From Aquanectria penicillioides (taxonomy: Eukaryota; Ascomycota; Sordariomycetes; Hypocreales; Nectriaceae): a DNA stretch of 64,000 nucleotides. Of this stretch, positions 22,403-34,744 are shown one piece after another. The translations under genes were made by a program, and so were the position numbers. The stretch covers positions 2,418,001 through 2,482,000 of the forward strand of contig PYIU01000002.1 in the NCBI GenBank assembly GCA_003415625.1. Direction: 5' to 3'. Within the stretch, counting starts at the first letter, position 1. The number at the start of each line of letters is the position of its first letter. The notes below the pieces were generated by a model. That model saw nothing but the letters and a program-made list of their open reading frames with translations, made no database searches and was not told where the DNA came from.

Positions 22403-25240
22403 CAAGTTTGGAGCATGCCATCTACAAAGAAGCTTGCCAACGAATCTCCATAGGGGCCAAGAAAGGTTGTAGCTAGGAGTCGCTCGAGATTCAGAATCGC
22501 CAGTCCGTTTATTAACACATATTTATTGCCTCGCCCATTATATACATACAACAGACACCTTCTCAATAAGAAGACAAGAGCGTTCTCGTCTCCGAGATCA
22601 GTCCGTGTTCTTGTCTAAGGGTTATTTCTAGTTTTCCTGATCAATTAGGTAGGTAGGCATCATGTTTGCAGTGACCTAACGCCAGGTTCTAAGGCATGGT
22701 ATGAGTCTGCCTAGCCACCACTATTCAAAAGCGAAAAAATCACCGGCAGCAAGTGGCACCCAAGTCTCTGGAAAGAAAAAAACATCCCTGTAAACTTGAC
22801 AAGGCAAAAATACAGCAAAAATACAGCAAACATACAGCACTCGGCATTCGCTGGTCGTCACCGACCCAACTACTACTCAAGCGCTCCTCAGCTTGACTCT
22901 CGGAGAGCAAACGGGATCCAGTATTTTCTGAGGGCTGTGGCCGTATGTGCTGGGCTCAGTTGGTGGAGGTGGGTTATCAACGGTAGCCCTGTCATGTACT
23001 AAGGTAAGGCACAAAGATACAGGATCAGTCCCACAGTCCCTATCAACAAGCATGGGTTCGAACAGCGACGAAGTTGGCATCCCTCTCCACCCGGTCAAAT
23101 CGTGATGCGTTGAGGTGCATGGCCAAGTGACTCCTGCATCCACAGCATTACCCCACCGTTGGATTGCCTCGAGGGGGCCAATCCCCAGCGGCCGTGGACT
23201 AGCCTCGGTGACAGACGTTAAGAGCCAAACAAGAGAGTGCTGCTAGCATGGAAACACCGGTCGATGTGACGGGTCCGACAGGGCAGGGTCTTTGGTGAGC
23301 TTGAAGGTAGTTAGTAGGGTATGATTCCGGGCGTAGAAGAGGAGTCACTCGGCGTAATCACTTAAGCTCCGCTAGGACTTCGTGATATGGTCGCACAGCA
23401 TCGAGCCTGTCAACGGCTGGAAAGCTCGTGAGCCCGCTTCCGGTAAACTGCCGTGTGCCCTGGAGGTCAAGAGCGGCAGCCACGGATCGCCCTCTTAGCC
23501 TATCCTAAATCGCGTCCAATCTGCTGCTTTCCCGAGAACCCGGCCTCACGCCATGATAATAGTCGAAGCGAGAGTCATGATCGGAGAAAATCAGTTCCCA
23601 ATTGAGCGAGCTCATTCGATGGGTAAGGTGAAGATATGACGAGGTTGGGAAGTTTGAATGGAATCGCTTGTCAGCAACCCTGGCTCTTGTGCCGAGCGAG
23701 ATGTAGGAGACGGCCAATAGGGTTGCTAGGCGTGGGATTCAGTCTTCCATTGGACTCTTGTATGCCGTCGATGCGGGGAGTCCTGTGTCTCATGGTCTGA
23801 CCCAAGATGAGTATGAAGGCCGTACCTACCGGTATAACTAGAAAGCCAAGGAGCATGGTTGCCTTCCTCGTTGGAGTTGGAGGCGCCAAGGACAGCCTTT
23901 GACGGTGAATGATGAATGAAGTCGGGGCGTGCTATTGATCGGCAGTGGGATTTCGGAGAGGCGCTGAACCAGCCCCGCCAAGTGTCAAGTGGGAAAACTT
24001 CCGAATCAACCGTTCCAGGCTTGTCAGTGGGGAAGCATGGTATTTCGTCATATACAATGTTGTCCAAACAACCCCCCGGGCAGCTCCTTCGCAAATGTCC
24101 AAAAGCGCACAAGACAGAGATGGCTAGCGCCGCTTGAGGCGGGTTCGGGTTTCTATCTTCTCCGTCTTGCCTTACGGGTTGATGGGACAAGTTGTCCACC
24201 CGCGCAGAACAGAGCCAAGCACCGGGTACGGCGCCCAGCCTCGAGCGCAACGTACGACGGCCGGTGACAGGACGTAGCATGGAACAGCGAATCTGCACGT
24301 GCAGCATAGAAACATGCACCCACAAAACAGACTCGCTCGTCTCAGCAAAATCGCACTACAAGGCTGCTTCGAGCCCTCGCCCAAACAGTAGTGTCAGCTC
24401 AAAGAACTTACCCATAACACATGGCTTCACTTATATCCGTGGTCCCAGCCACTACAGAAACCGGCAGCAAAAAGATTGTAAGTGTACAGCGATGGAAGCG
24501 AGGGTTTGGGTTCGTGTTCCCAATCACAGATGGTTGAAGTGGAGAGATTTTGGTGGGTTGACATTCCGCATACAGCTTAGTTCCCTGTGGGTATTCGGTT
24601 TTTGTGTGTGCAAGTCTTGTCACTCCAGGCAATGCGAGAAGAGAGCTCCGTCAAGATACGTACTGACCAGGCCAGCCAGCCAGACAGAGTCGTCCCCTGG
24701 CGCCTCTGCGCGGGGGCGACGCACCGAGCCTCTACCTACCAATGTACGAAGGGTACCCGTGTCTGATACCTTGGCGCACGTTGGTTTGAGGTACTGAAGA
24801 CAAGCTGAAGGGTCGGCTCGGCCGGAAAGATGGGTCCACGATCAGATGGGGGCGCCTGTTGCCGCTGGTACGGAGTACTCTGTTGGTGTTTCCAGTGGGG
24901 GTTCTTTGTCTATGTGTTGTATGGACCTGTGTTCCCCCCCAGTCAAGTGTTGGAGGGAGCGAAGCGCGATGCGAGACGAGGAGCTTAGCGTCTGTCGTCT
25001 CTTCTCATATCTCAATTCCGACTTGTCTCCGTCTACAAGTGCAAGCTTCGAAGGGAGACACGAGGGTGAGGGGAGGGCGGCGACGTCGGAGGCTTTTGAC
25101 AGTATGTGTGCAGCTTTACCGAACAAGGGCGTTCAGGTGGGGGGTATGTAAATCGAAAGCTCTTGAGTCGCCTCACTTGCCAAGGTACCTTATTTGAACT
25201 ACCGCAAGTACTTGGGCAGGTAGGTTGGCATAGACCGAGG

Positions 25241-25570
25241 TCAAGGTACCTACCTAGATAATTCGGTGGGCACTCAACCGCTAGGTACCCGCCGACAAGG
25301 CTTTAAGGTCATGGCAGGTACTGCCGGAAGTTGGTGCTCCGGAGGGAAGGTAAAGTTGCAAAAGACGGCAGGTGGCCAAGTGCCGTTCGTTCCTGTCCCG
25401 TGCCCTTTTCTTTTCGAGACTTCCACAACGGTGGGCTCTGTGTTCCCTCTCATGGCCCAGTGCCTTAAAGAGTGGTACAAGGCGGTACTTTTGACTGGGG
25501 AAGGGTGTGCACATTCCCCCGCCTTTTGCTCATCATGGCAAGCTACCTACCTAGGTAGGTACCTAGGTAG
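25241..25570. repeat. Cluster of palindromic TACCTAGGTA-type motifs
   Basis: GGTACCTACCTAG at 25245-25257, CTAGGTACC at 25281-25289, and a perfect 18-base palindrome TACCTACCTAGGTAGGTA at 25544-25561 followed at once by ACCTAGGT. Related copies occur at about 22646, 35536 and 37850. Confidence 0.7.
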
Positions 25571-26126
25571 TTTTCGTTCCCCAAAGCTGGTCCGTCAGCC
25601 AAAACTCTGAACGGTGATTTATGAGAGCGTGTACAACAAGTTACTACGACGAGAAGGCTTAAAAGACGTAGACGGTCTTGAGCCGGCCCCATCTATGCAG
25701 TCGCTGCGCCTTGTCTGAGGGTCAGGCCGAAGTGCTGAGAACCGCGGTCGCAGTTCTAGGCGCGTGTGTAAATGCGTGTGTGTGCGTGTGTGATGTCGGC
25801 AGGTGGGATGGAATGGTGCTGGATGGTCAGGTACAAGGGCGAATGAGGGGACAGAGAGTAAGGTACCAGTACCTTGATATGCATGCAAAAATTCGCTGGC
25901 GATCAGGTATCCACTACTGAGTTCTCTGGTGGCGGTACACGAGTACCTCGCTCAGACACGTTCTCATGCCCGCATTGCTTTTACGTTGCAGGTGTGATGT
26001 ACAAGGAAGTACCTGGCAGAACAGGGTAGGCAGGTACTTCCACCTCCAACGCCAGCGCAGGTGCAGGTGCAGGTGGCCATAGCAGAGCATCCCGTCCCTC
26101 TGTCCCTCTCTGCGCTCCCCCTCCAT

Positions 26127-26170
26127 CCTCACTGGGTCTCACTGGGTCTCACTGGGCCTCGCTGGGTCTC
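26127..26170. repeat. Tandem repeat of CTCACTGGGT unit
   Basis: Four imperfect copies of a roughly 10-base unit within the CT-rich region upstream of the KH gene. Confidence 0.75.
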
Positions 26171-27019
26171 TCGTGCGTGCTGCTCTTGTGGGTGGCCCAT
26201 TCTTGCACTCCCGCCCTCTTCTTCCACTCTCCTCAACTCAACCCACCTCACCTCACCTCACCTTACCACCTCTTCTCTTCCTCTCTCCAACCTCCAAACC
26301 TCCATCCTCTCCCATCTTTCTCCCAAATCCTCGCTCATCCGCTTTCCGCCCCCTCTCGTCTTCCTCTTTTCTCTCCTCTCTTCTCATTCCCACCCTTCCC
26401 CCGCTCACCAAGAACCCCCGGCTCTTGTCCCCCTCCTCTCTCGGCCTCTCACCCGCCTTCCTCTCGCACTGCGTCCCGCCGCCGCCTTCCCTCGCCGTCA
26501 GTCAGCGCTCGCGACCCTTTGACCCCGCCATATCCCGCCTCGCGAACACGACCACAGGAAAAAAAATACCACTACACCACCATCTCCATCTCCATCCCCC
26601 TCCACCCCTCCAACCCTCCAACCCTCCAACCCTCTAGCGTCCTCGCCTCCCACCGCGTCGTCGTTCAGGTCAGTAGCCGCCCTAGTCCCCCAGGAAATTT
26701 TTCCTCGTCTGTGTCTGTTGCGCTTTGACGCTCCCGCACAGCTCCTGCACAGCCCTCGTGTCTTCAAGGTGCTTGCGCTCATGTGTTTCGCTGCTCCATC
26801 TGCGAGATGCACTTGAGTCTGGCCGCCCGAGACACGCGTGCTCGCGTGCTCGCGTGCTGCTTCAATGACGAGACTTCCTTGTTCCATCATCACATCTAAC
26901 GCTTCTGCAGACCCCCCTTGGGCTTCACTCCTCTGCCCAGCTCTCTTTTTCGCCTCTCCGCCTCTCCCATTTACAACCACATCACCCCGCTTCTTTCACC
27001 TTCGCACCAACCCCTCATC

Positions 27020-28298
27020 ATGTCGGCCCCTCAGGATACCCTCTCCCCAACGGCAACGACCTCCTCGACCCCATGGACCAGCTCCGCATGGAAGACCGCC
27101 TTGGCCCCGACGGCGAGCCCGCCCCTAAGACGGACGAGGAGTACGCTCAGGCCCAACTGACCCTTCGCGCCATTGTGTCCTCCAAGGAGGCCGGTGTCAT
27201 TATTGGTAAGGGCGGCAAGAACGTCGCCGACCTCAGGGATGAGACCGGTGTCAAGGCTGGCGTCAGCAAGGTGGTACAGGGTGTTCACGACCGTGTCCTG
27301 ACCATCACCGGTGGCTGCGATGCCATCTCCCGCGCCTACGCCATCGTTGCCCGTGCCCTGCTCGAGGGCGCTCCTGCCATGGGCATGGGAGGCATTGTTC
27401 AGAACAACGGCACTCACCGTATGTTCCACCCCAAGATCTGTCCCAATTTGCCCCCCCCCCCCCCCCCCCTTCGGCTCATTTTAACTAACGATCACCGGGT
27501 GCAGCTATCAAGCTTCTCATTTCGCACAATCAAATGGGAACCATCATCGGAAGGCAAGGTCTGAAGATCAAGCACATCCAGGATGCCTCAGGCGTTCGCA
27601 TGGTTGCTCAGAAGGAGATGTTGCCTCAGTCAACCGAAAGGATAGTTGAGGTTCAGGGCACTCCCGAGGGCATCCAGCGTGCTGTGTGGGAAATCTGCAA
27701 GTGCTTGGTCGATGACTGGCAGCGAGGTACTGGGACCGTTCTCTACAACCCTGTCGTTCGCACCCAGCCCGCCAGCAGCGGAAGCGTTGGCACGACTGGT
27801 GCTGGATACAGCTCAGGCTCTGGCAGGAGCGAATACGGTAGCCCTCGCGTTATGCGAACAGGTAATGGTGCCGACTTCAGCAACGGCAGCTCGCGGCCCT
27901 ATAATCGCCGCTCTGATTCGGATGCAGCCCTTCGAGGTCCTCCCACTCACGATGAGAATGGCGAAGAGATCCAGACGCAGAACATCAGCATTCCCGCAGA
28001 CATGGTTGGCTGCATTATTGGACGAGCCGGTAGCAAGATCAGCGAGATTCGCAAGACCTCCGGTGCTCGCATCTCCATTGCTAAGGCAAGTAATCCCAGG
28101 GCGTTGAAGACCAGCAAGGTGTAAGCAACATGGCAAACTAACAGTCCTTTTTCACTTTAGGCTCCTCATGATGAGACCGGTGAACGCATGTTCACCATCA
28201 TGGGCACGGCCAAGGCAAACGAGTCAGCCCTGTTCCTCCTGTACGAGAACCTTGAGGCCGAGAAGATGCGCCGAAGCCAGCTCCAGGAGCCTGAGTAA
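27020..28298 (+). CDS. Triple KH-domain RNA-binding protein (Rnc1/Hek2/PCBP type), one apparent frameshift, one GC-AG intron
   Basis: Exons 27020-27418, 27505-28085 and 28161-28298; about 372 residues. KH1 has GVIIGKGGKNVADLR, KH2 MGTIIGRQGLKIKHIQ and KH3 VGCIIGRAGSKISEIR. Each has an intact GxxG loop, so all three should bind single-stranded C/U-rich RNA. In yeasts, relatives bind mRNAs to control stability and translation, including MAPK-phosphatase mRNA for Rnc1. MSAPQDTLSPNGNDLLDP reads through to MDQLRMED only if one C is added at 27045-27048; otherwise translation would have to begin at 27073. Intron 1 (27419-27504) is GT-AG and contains C19. Intron 2 (28086-28160) starts GCAAGT and ends TTTAG; no nearby GT donor keeps the frame from SIAKA into APHDETGERMF. 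The total phase closes exactly. Confidence 0.88.
27451..27469 (+). repeat. C19 homopolymer inside intron 1 of the KH gene
   Basis: A pure 19-C run within the intron, close upstream of a TTAACTAAC branch-site-like sequence. Confidence 0.9.
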
Positions 28299-29766
28299 TC
28301 GTATCACTAACCGTCTCACACACTCGTTGAGTTTTGCTTTACGTGTTCCGTGCGACTTGCTGAGGTCGGGTTTGGCAAAAACGACCTGGGGCAGTTCCAG
28401 ATCTGACTTGCCGCGAGGCTTCTGTTTTCTCCGGGGGCGATACCAGACGACGTAACGACGAGCATCCCCTGTTCCCCTTCCTCCTCCAAAAAGGCATCAC
28501 ATCAACGGCTTTTTCTCTTTCCTATCTGTTCTCCTTCTCATTCCTATCCCAACAAACGACGCTGGCTCGAACAATCGACGACTCAAACATCGGTTATCGC
28601 CTTCTTCGCAGCTGTTCTTCTTGATATCGCCTCATCCCCCAATTTGACCGAACTCCCTTTGTGGTTGTGCGATGCATCGCTATCCTGCCGTGCGGCATAC
28701 CGTCTGTATCAACTCCTCCCGACCAAACACTCGCGGCACCTTCCTTCTCACGACGGAGCTACGGTTTCATGGCTCCACTACATGACACAGTACTCTTTCT
28801 AACGACTGATGGCTCCATTTCGGGCTCCACCGAGATGGCCGTGGCTTAATGACAAAAAAAAATACCAAAAAGAGCTGGTAATGGACAGGGCGGCGCATTT
28901 CTTCAGGGGCCGAGAAGGGCACATCGCGGTCTCTCCCTTGAATCTCGACTCAATCCTCGCGACACCTTCCTTTCCCTTTTCACTCGCGCATCCGTTACTC
29001 TCTCTTGCAATCCTCGGACTTCGACACCTCCATGCGTCCTGCGCCACCCGACGTTCCTGCTCACATAATCTCGAACCGCGTATCGCTCTTACATACCCTC
29101 ATCCCCCTTATTCTCAACGGCTCAACTCCCCCTCTGATTCTCGTTCCCTGCCTACTTACGTTACTCCCATGCTATGGCCTGAAATGTCGAATCCGGATAT
29201 CACAATAGATGGCTGTTGGCTGGGGAGTGTATCTAGTTTGGAGCGAAGTGCCACTAAAAATAAAAACTATTTGGGCATGATATTTGCTTCTTTGTGCTAG
29301 TGATTTCATGATGTCCCCGGTAATTTTAAAACCAATGTACATGAACGGTACGTACGTACGGTTATGAATGAGTGAGATGTTGGAAACTCGAAAGTAGATC
29401 AAGTGAGACGAGGCTGCGGCAGTGCCATGAAGGTCGCCACAGTAATCTGACCCTGTGGCGCACGTGGTGGGGCCGTGTCCCGCTCGCCTCGGGGCCTCCT
29501 CAGCCTTCCGGGTCTTTTTAAGTGCCTTGATGATTGAAGCCAACTGTCAAGTTTCATGATGCAGGTCAACAGCAGTCAACGTGTTTGAGTCGGTGCACGT
29601 TCGTTTTCTCCCTTTCTCTACGCTTCCTTTTCCTTTCGGGTGTCGTACCCTTTATTCGATCTTTCTTTGATAATTCTTTCATCGCCTTTATTGCCTTTTC
29701 TTTCCTATTTCCTCTCGTTGCTCGTTGCCACTACCCCAGCTTCGGCGACAGGCCTGCGCAGATACA
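28299..29766. other. Tandem intergenic region, no gene seen
   Basis: 3' UTR of the KH gene followed by the promoter of the Hut1 gene. T-rich sequence lies between 29600 and 29740. No supported coding sequence. Confidence 0.6.
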
Positions 29767-31226
29767 ATGGCGCGAACGAAGCAACCGGCCGTCAAGCGCG
29801 AGGCCTCATCCGAATACTTCAACAAGACCACGGCTACTTGGGAGGACGTCAATGGCGACCTGAAGAGCGTCAATGGGCATGCGGCAAAGAGCAAGAGCAA
29901 GGCGGCTGCCGCGCCAGAGAAGGCCGACGCAGGCGTTGTGCAGCTCGTGATCGCCGTTGCTGGCATCTATGCGTCGTTGTAAGTTGGAAGTCTTTGGTTT
30001 TAGCCAGGCGCGCACGTCGCGCGTTGGCGCATAGTAGGACAGGGAGGCTGCGCTGTGCGATTCAATGCGACTAGATGCAATGCGACAGCATGGTGATGTT
30101 GCAGAACCGATTTGCTAACCATCAACTCTCCACAGCTTGACATGGGCGTACCTCCAAGAGAAGCTCACCACGACGCCATACGGCCCAGCCGACGCGCCCG
30201 AGGTCTGGCACTTCCCCGTCTTCCTTAACACGATCCAATCCATCTTTGCGGCTACGGTCGGCGCCGTCTATCTCATCGCTTCGACGCCCGCTGGCACCTC
30301 GGTTCCGGCCATCATCCCCTCGAGCCGCATCCTCGCGCCCCTCGCCCTCGTCGCCGTCACCAGCAGCTTGGCCAGCCCATTCGGCTACGCCAGTCTCGCC
30401 CATCTCGACTACATCACTTTCCTCCTCGCAAAGAGCTGCAAGCTACTCCCCGTCATGTTCCTCCACATCACCCTCTTCCGCCGCCGCTACCCTCTCTACA
30501 AGTACCTCGTCGTCGCTGCCGTCACTCTCGGCGTCGCCGTCTTCACGCTGCACTCGGGCAAGAAGAAGAGCAAGAAGTCGATGCTCTCCGAGGACGCCAG
30601 CACCGCCTGGGGCCTGCTCCTTCTCGGCATCAACCTACTCTTTGACGGCCTGACCAACAGCACCCAGGACTACATCTTCCAGTCGTTCCGCCCTTACTCG
30701 GGCCCCCAGATGATGTGTGCCAACATCATGAGCACCCTCGTCACCGGCACGTATCTCCTCGTGAGCCCCTGGCTCGTCGCCACGGGTCTTGGTGACTGGC
30801 TCGGCATGGACGTCGCGGGCAATGCCGGCGAGCTCAAGGCCGCGCTGGACTTTATGACTCGGTACCCAGCTGTGTGGAAGGACGTCCTTGGCTTCGCTGC
30901 GTGCGGTGCTGTCGGCCAAGTCTTCATCTGTAAGTCCAAACCAATCCATATGGCATTCCTCCGTCCCCAAACTAACGCGTTCTTCTTCAGTCTACACTCT
31001 TTCCACCTTCTCATCTGTGCTCCTCGTCACTGTCACCGTCACCCGCAAGATGTTCACCATGATCCTGTCAGTTGTCGCCTTCGGCCATCGCCTCACCCAA
31101 ATGCAGTGGCTCGGTGTCGCCCTCGTCTTCGGCGGCATTGGTGTCGAAGCAGGCATCGCACGCCAGGAGAAGATTGCCAAGGAAGCTGCCAAGAGAGCAG
31201 CCCAGAGTGGCAAGAAGGAGTTGTAA
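29767..31226 (+). CDS. hut1: UDP-galactose transporter homologue Hut1 (ER nucleotide-sugar transporter, SLC35B1 type)
   Basis: Three exons, 29767-29978, 30136-30929 and 30991-31226, with GT-AG introns; phases close to 413 residues. The cytosolic N-terminus is Lys/Ala-rich, then about ten hydrophobic segments follow from [15 protein letters not shown]. Family signatures: [40 protein letters not shown] (the DGxTNxxQD motif), [13 protein letters not shown] and [15 protein letters not shown]. Hut1 proteins sit in the ER membrane and support lumenal supply of nucleotide sugar or ATP and protein folding. The C-terminus is KKEL, a dilysine KKxx ER-retrieval signal, which agrees with that location. 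The frame is clean with no breaks. The upstream in-frame TTG at 29725 is not a credible start. Confidence 0.93.
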
Positions 31227-32234
31227 GACTATACATGTAGAGAGGGTTCAACAATAGACACTTACGGACAAGGAGAGTTGTGGGGTTTGGGGGGTAGTAG
31301 CTTGTACAACATACATACATATAGATAGATATATGTCCATCTACATGTATATGTATGTATATCCAGAGGCGTTTCCGGGGTTTACAATGGGCCAATCTTC
31401 AGATAGACAATACTAGCTCATGTTTCATTGTCCAGTTCAAGATAAAAACACACCCTCTCACAAGGCAATACAGTCACGCGTGAGATTGCAAAGGTTTGAA
31501 GATAAATATCGGTTTGTATTTCACTTCATGTGATGGGTTCCATGACTTCACCAATCCTAGTCTCCATCCAGAAAAATAAGATCCCTAAAACTTCCAAACT
31601 CCCTGGTATAGCCTAAGATAGCAGTTATTTCACACATTTGCCATGGTGTTGTTTCCTTTCCTTCCCCTACTGTCCGCGAGTCCGCTCGCCGTCTGAATCA
31701 AAAATGGAGTAGCTTCCCAAGCTACTCATGCGCCGCTCCGTTTTGTAGTCCAAGCGCAACACCAGCCAAACAGAAAAGAAGAAAGAAAACAGTGTCGAAA
31801 GGAGAAGTGAAGACAGGCTATCGTCTAAATTACACTAGTTGGGTCAACAAAGACGTTGACACCATAGTTGCACCATTTGACGCCGCACGCTGTGCTTTGC
31901 TCAAAGAAAATAGCGAGAGTAGAAGTGTTGTGTCGAGTATATAAACGATTGGGTGGGTTTCGTTGACAAAGGAACTGGGGGGAATCCGTATCGTCGTACG
32001 TCAAATATTCGAGATCGTTCAGACAAGTGGTATATCCTTCCTGTAGCTAGAACGCCTTGAAAAATGCCGTGTAAAGTATGTCGTTGTAAGGTTGTCGGGT
32101 TATATGGCGAAGGGAAAATGCAAACGATAGATGTAGAATGAAAGGACCGGTGGAAACCAAGTCCATGGCCAGTAAATAATATACGGTGGGTGTCTTCACA
32201 AAAACACCCACCGCCTTCTCTTCATCAGTCCCTA
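31227..32234. other. Convergent 3' intergenic region, no gene seen
   Basis: Facing 3' UTRs of Hut1 (plus) and the dual-specificity phosphatase (minus). Contains an ATGTATAT-type repeat near 31310-31360. No coding sequence supported. Confidence 0.6.
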
Positions 32235-34744
32235 TCAGATCAAATCGTCAATTGATCGTACAATCGGCGCCTCTCCTTTAGTAGGAGGGCTACGAGGATC
32301 TGACACAGCTGAAGGTCCCCCAAACGAGGAGGGCGGGCCGAATGAAGAAAGCGGTCCGAATGAGGAGGGCCCTCCAAATGATGGTCCACCAAATGACGTT
32401 GATCCACCAAATGATGAAGGCGCATCAAAAGAGGAAAACGGGTCTCTGGGGAACATGCCCATCCTAGGGGAGAAAAGACTCTCATTTGGCGTTGGGGGGC
32501 ATTCAACGAATCGCATGGTTGGGACATCGGAGAGTGAGTGAATTGGGTTTTTTGTCATCGTTTCGACCCGCGGGGACATGAGAGGCTCATCGTCTCCAGG
32601 ATAGCTGCCTGGAATAGATATTGTTCTCTCCACAGGTTCGTCGCTGAAGGATATAGACTTGCGCAAAGGTTGGTCACTAAATCGGGGATATGAAAGTGTC
32701 TGGAATCCAAAGGACGAAGGAGAAGCAAATCCAGGAGAGGGCGGAGGTTTGGACCACGGATCCTGAGCTGGTGAAAGTTCCAAATGTGGGCCTGGAGCAA
32801 GTGTTGGGCGTGGCTTGCTCTGGCCCGATTTTGGTCTGGCAGGCAATTCACTGAGCTTGAACGGGGCTAAGCGCTCCTCCGTCTCCTGCTCGACATCCTC
32901 CACCCACGTATAAGTAGGAGGTGCTGTAGCCGGGCCTGGCGAAACTGGCCGGGGCCCAGGAGTTGAATTTCCTCGCAGTCGGTTTGGGCTTTGCCGAGGA
33001 CTAGAGTCCTTGGGTCCGTCATCCTTCTCAGGGAGTGGTGCAGTTTGGGGTTCTTTGGAAGAGATGTCGATAGCATCAGCGGACAAAGTTAACCTGTGCT
33101 TGGTTGGGCTTCGGCCAGCACGAGGTCGATATGAGGGTGATGATCGCTTCTTAGAAACTGTTTTCTGGAAATCCTGCAATGAGTACATGAGCTTCATGTT
33201 CGGGCTGATCCATCTGCTCTTGGCTTGGGCTGCGTAGTAAGCATCATTGACCGTCATTTCGGGTTTTTGATACAAGCCATAAGCAATGATAAGACTTGCG
33301 GACCGACTAGCTCCTTGTTGGCAATGGACGAGCACCCTCTTGCCCAACTTTGTCCGATTCTCAATTGTCTCACAAAGCCTCATCAGATCAGGTGCAATAT
33401 CGGTGTTGTGATCCCAGGGAATGTGAATATATTCTGGGGTCTTAAACGACACCGCCTTCGGGTAGTTGGCGTTTCCACGGAAGAATCCTCTGAAGGGGGG
33501 TACTCAAAAGCCGTAGCGAAGCTGGCCGTTGATACGGCAGTATCTGGGATAGGGCTCTCCCCCTCGGATCTAGGTTCTCGGAAGTCGCTGAATTCTGGTT
33601 GACTTTGCTGGGCAGCCTTGCGGATTTCGAACGGATTGTTGACCTCACGAGCAACGTTGATTACGACGTCGAAGCGCGACGCCTCCTCGGCCGTAGGCTC
33701 CAGGTAGAGAAACACGTTGTCGCCATAGATCGCAATTGGGCCGTCAGGATAACCAGGGGTCTTCATATCCTCATTATTTTCGTTTTCTTGGTATGCCTCA
33801 GGTTCATTGCGATGAGCCATTTGGGTCTTGATCGGCGAGTCCTCCTCAGTGATGGCGGTGTCAAACGACATTTTCATGCTAGACTTCATTGGTCGCAAAA
33901 GCTCTGACAAGCCCGATTCGTTGCGCTCCAGAACCTTAGGGAAAGTCATACCACCAACAGGGCCAAATGTTGAAGACTTCAGGCCGGACAACATGTGAGG
34001 TGAAGAAGTAGAATGCTTTAGAGCACGACGCTGCAACATGCCGCCAGGAGGCATGGCTGGAGACGGTGGCACTTCCAGAGTTGTCCGGGTAATTAGGTCC
34101 GATGTGTTGGTCTTCAGACTCAGCTGGCTGGGTTTTCGCTTCATGGCAGGGATCATAGGCTTGATGAAGGATGGCGACGAGGGTTCCGACATCAAGGAGG
34201 CCGTTGTGGTCGTCGAGGCGGCGAACGGAGGCTGGATGGAGAGGCCCTTCATGTTTCGGGCACGGCGCGGCGAAGGCGACGTCATTGGCCTCTGCAGGCG
34301 AGGCGCCTCTGCAACGTTGAGGAGATTGCTTGTGGGGATCGGAGCGTGATGGGAGAGGCTGCCGAATGATGTGGCGGGAAAGCTGTTGAGGGGGATGAGG
34401 TTGATTGGGGAGTCGGGAGAAGACGAGGGAGAGGGGTCTGATAGAGGAGAGGAGTCGGTCGTAGAGAGTGTTGTCGTAGGTGAAGAATCCGCCGACTCCG
34501 ATGTCTGGGTTGAGGTGCTGTCATGGTGCTTGTGAGTCGGATCTGTGGGGATGATTCCTGAGCGGAGCGTGTGTTCCGAAGCAGCATTGACTAGACCAGG
34601 AGCCTTGGGTTGCATCTCGACAAACTTGGGGTCGACGAGGGTTACGGTGTCGTGGTCGGCCATGGTTTCGGCATCCAGGTCAAATACGGTCATGAATGGC
34701 GGTATTTGATCCTCGTAGACCCTCCTGTCTGTTGCAGAAGGCAT
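32235..34744 (-). CDS. Dual-specificity phosphatase, MAPK-phosphatase Msg5-like, with FG-rich C-terminal tail (one apparent frameshift)
   Basis: About 836 residues if one C is added at genomic G run 33460-33462, which joins VETPTT to PKAVSFKTPEYIHIPWDHNTD. The N-terminal ~360 residues are Ser/Pro/Thr-rich. The catalytic domain (about residues 365-540) has the split start GDNVFLYLEPTAEEASRFDVVINVAREV, the general-acid loop WDHNTD and the P-loop VLVHCQQGASRSASLIIAYG with catalytic Cys and Arg intact. Such enzymes dephosphorylate Thr and Tyr of MAP kinases of the wall-integrity or pheromone pathways. The C-terminal ~300 residues are low-complexity and include about six FG dipeptides in SFGG/SFGP repeats near the end. 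The start MPSATDRRVYEDQ at 34744 is preferred to an in-frame ATG at 34843, which sits in leader-like sequence. Confidence 0.85.
32315..32425 (-). repeat. Coding minisatellite for SFGG/SFGP repeats in the phosphatase tail
   Basis: Imperfect 12-18 base repeats encoding SSFGG, TSFGGP, SFGGP, SSFGP, SSFGPP and SSFGG. Confidence 0.75.

Larger units (their letters stand above)
22403..27019. other. 4.6 kb intergenic region, palindromic TACCTAGGTA motifs and CT-rich leader, no supported gene
   Basis: Follows the WGDF-protein gene and precedes the KH-protein gene. From about 25.2 to 25.6 kb it carries several TACCTACCTAGGTAGGTA-type palindromes. From about 26.1 to 27.0 kb it is very pyrimidine-rich, a probable promoter and long 5' leader of the KH gene. 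Frames of about 200 codons at 23726-24325 (minus) and 24192-24797 (plus) overlap each other and lack domains. A short minus-strand frame at 23671-23889 contains one hydrophobic segment (MLLGFLVIPVGTAFILILG) but no other support. Confidence 0.55.

Noticed and set aside
23726..24797. Two ~200-codon frames on opposite strands (23726-24325 minus, 24192-24797 plus)
   Set aside because: They overlap, have random-looking Cys/Arg/Ser-rich composition and show no domain or start context. A one-helix minus frame at 23671-23889 was also left out for lack of any second line of evidence.
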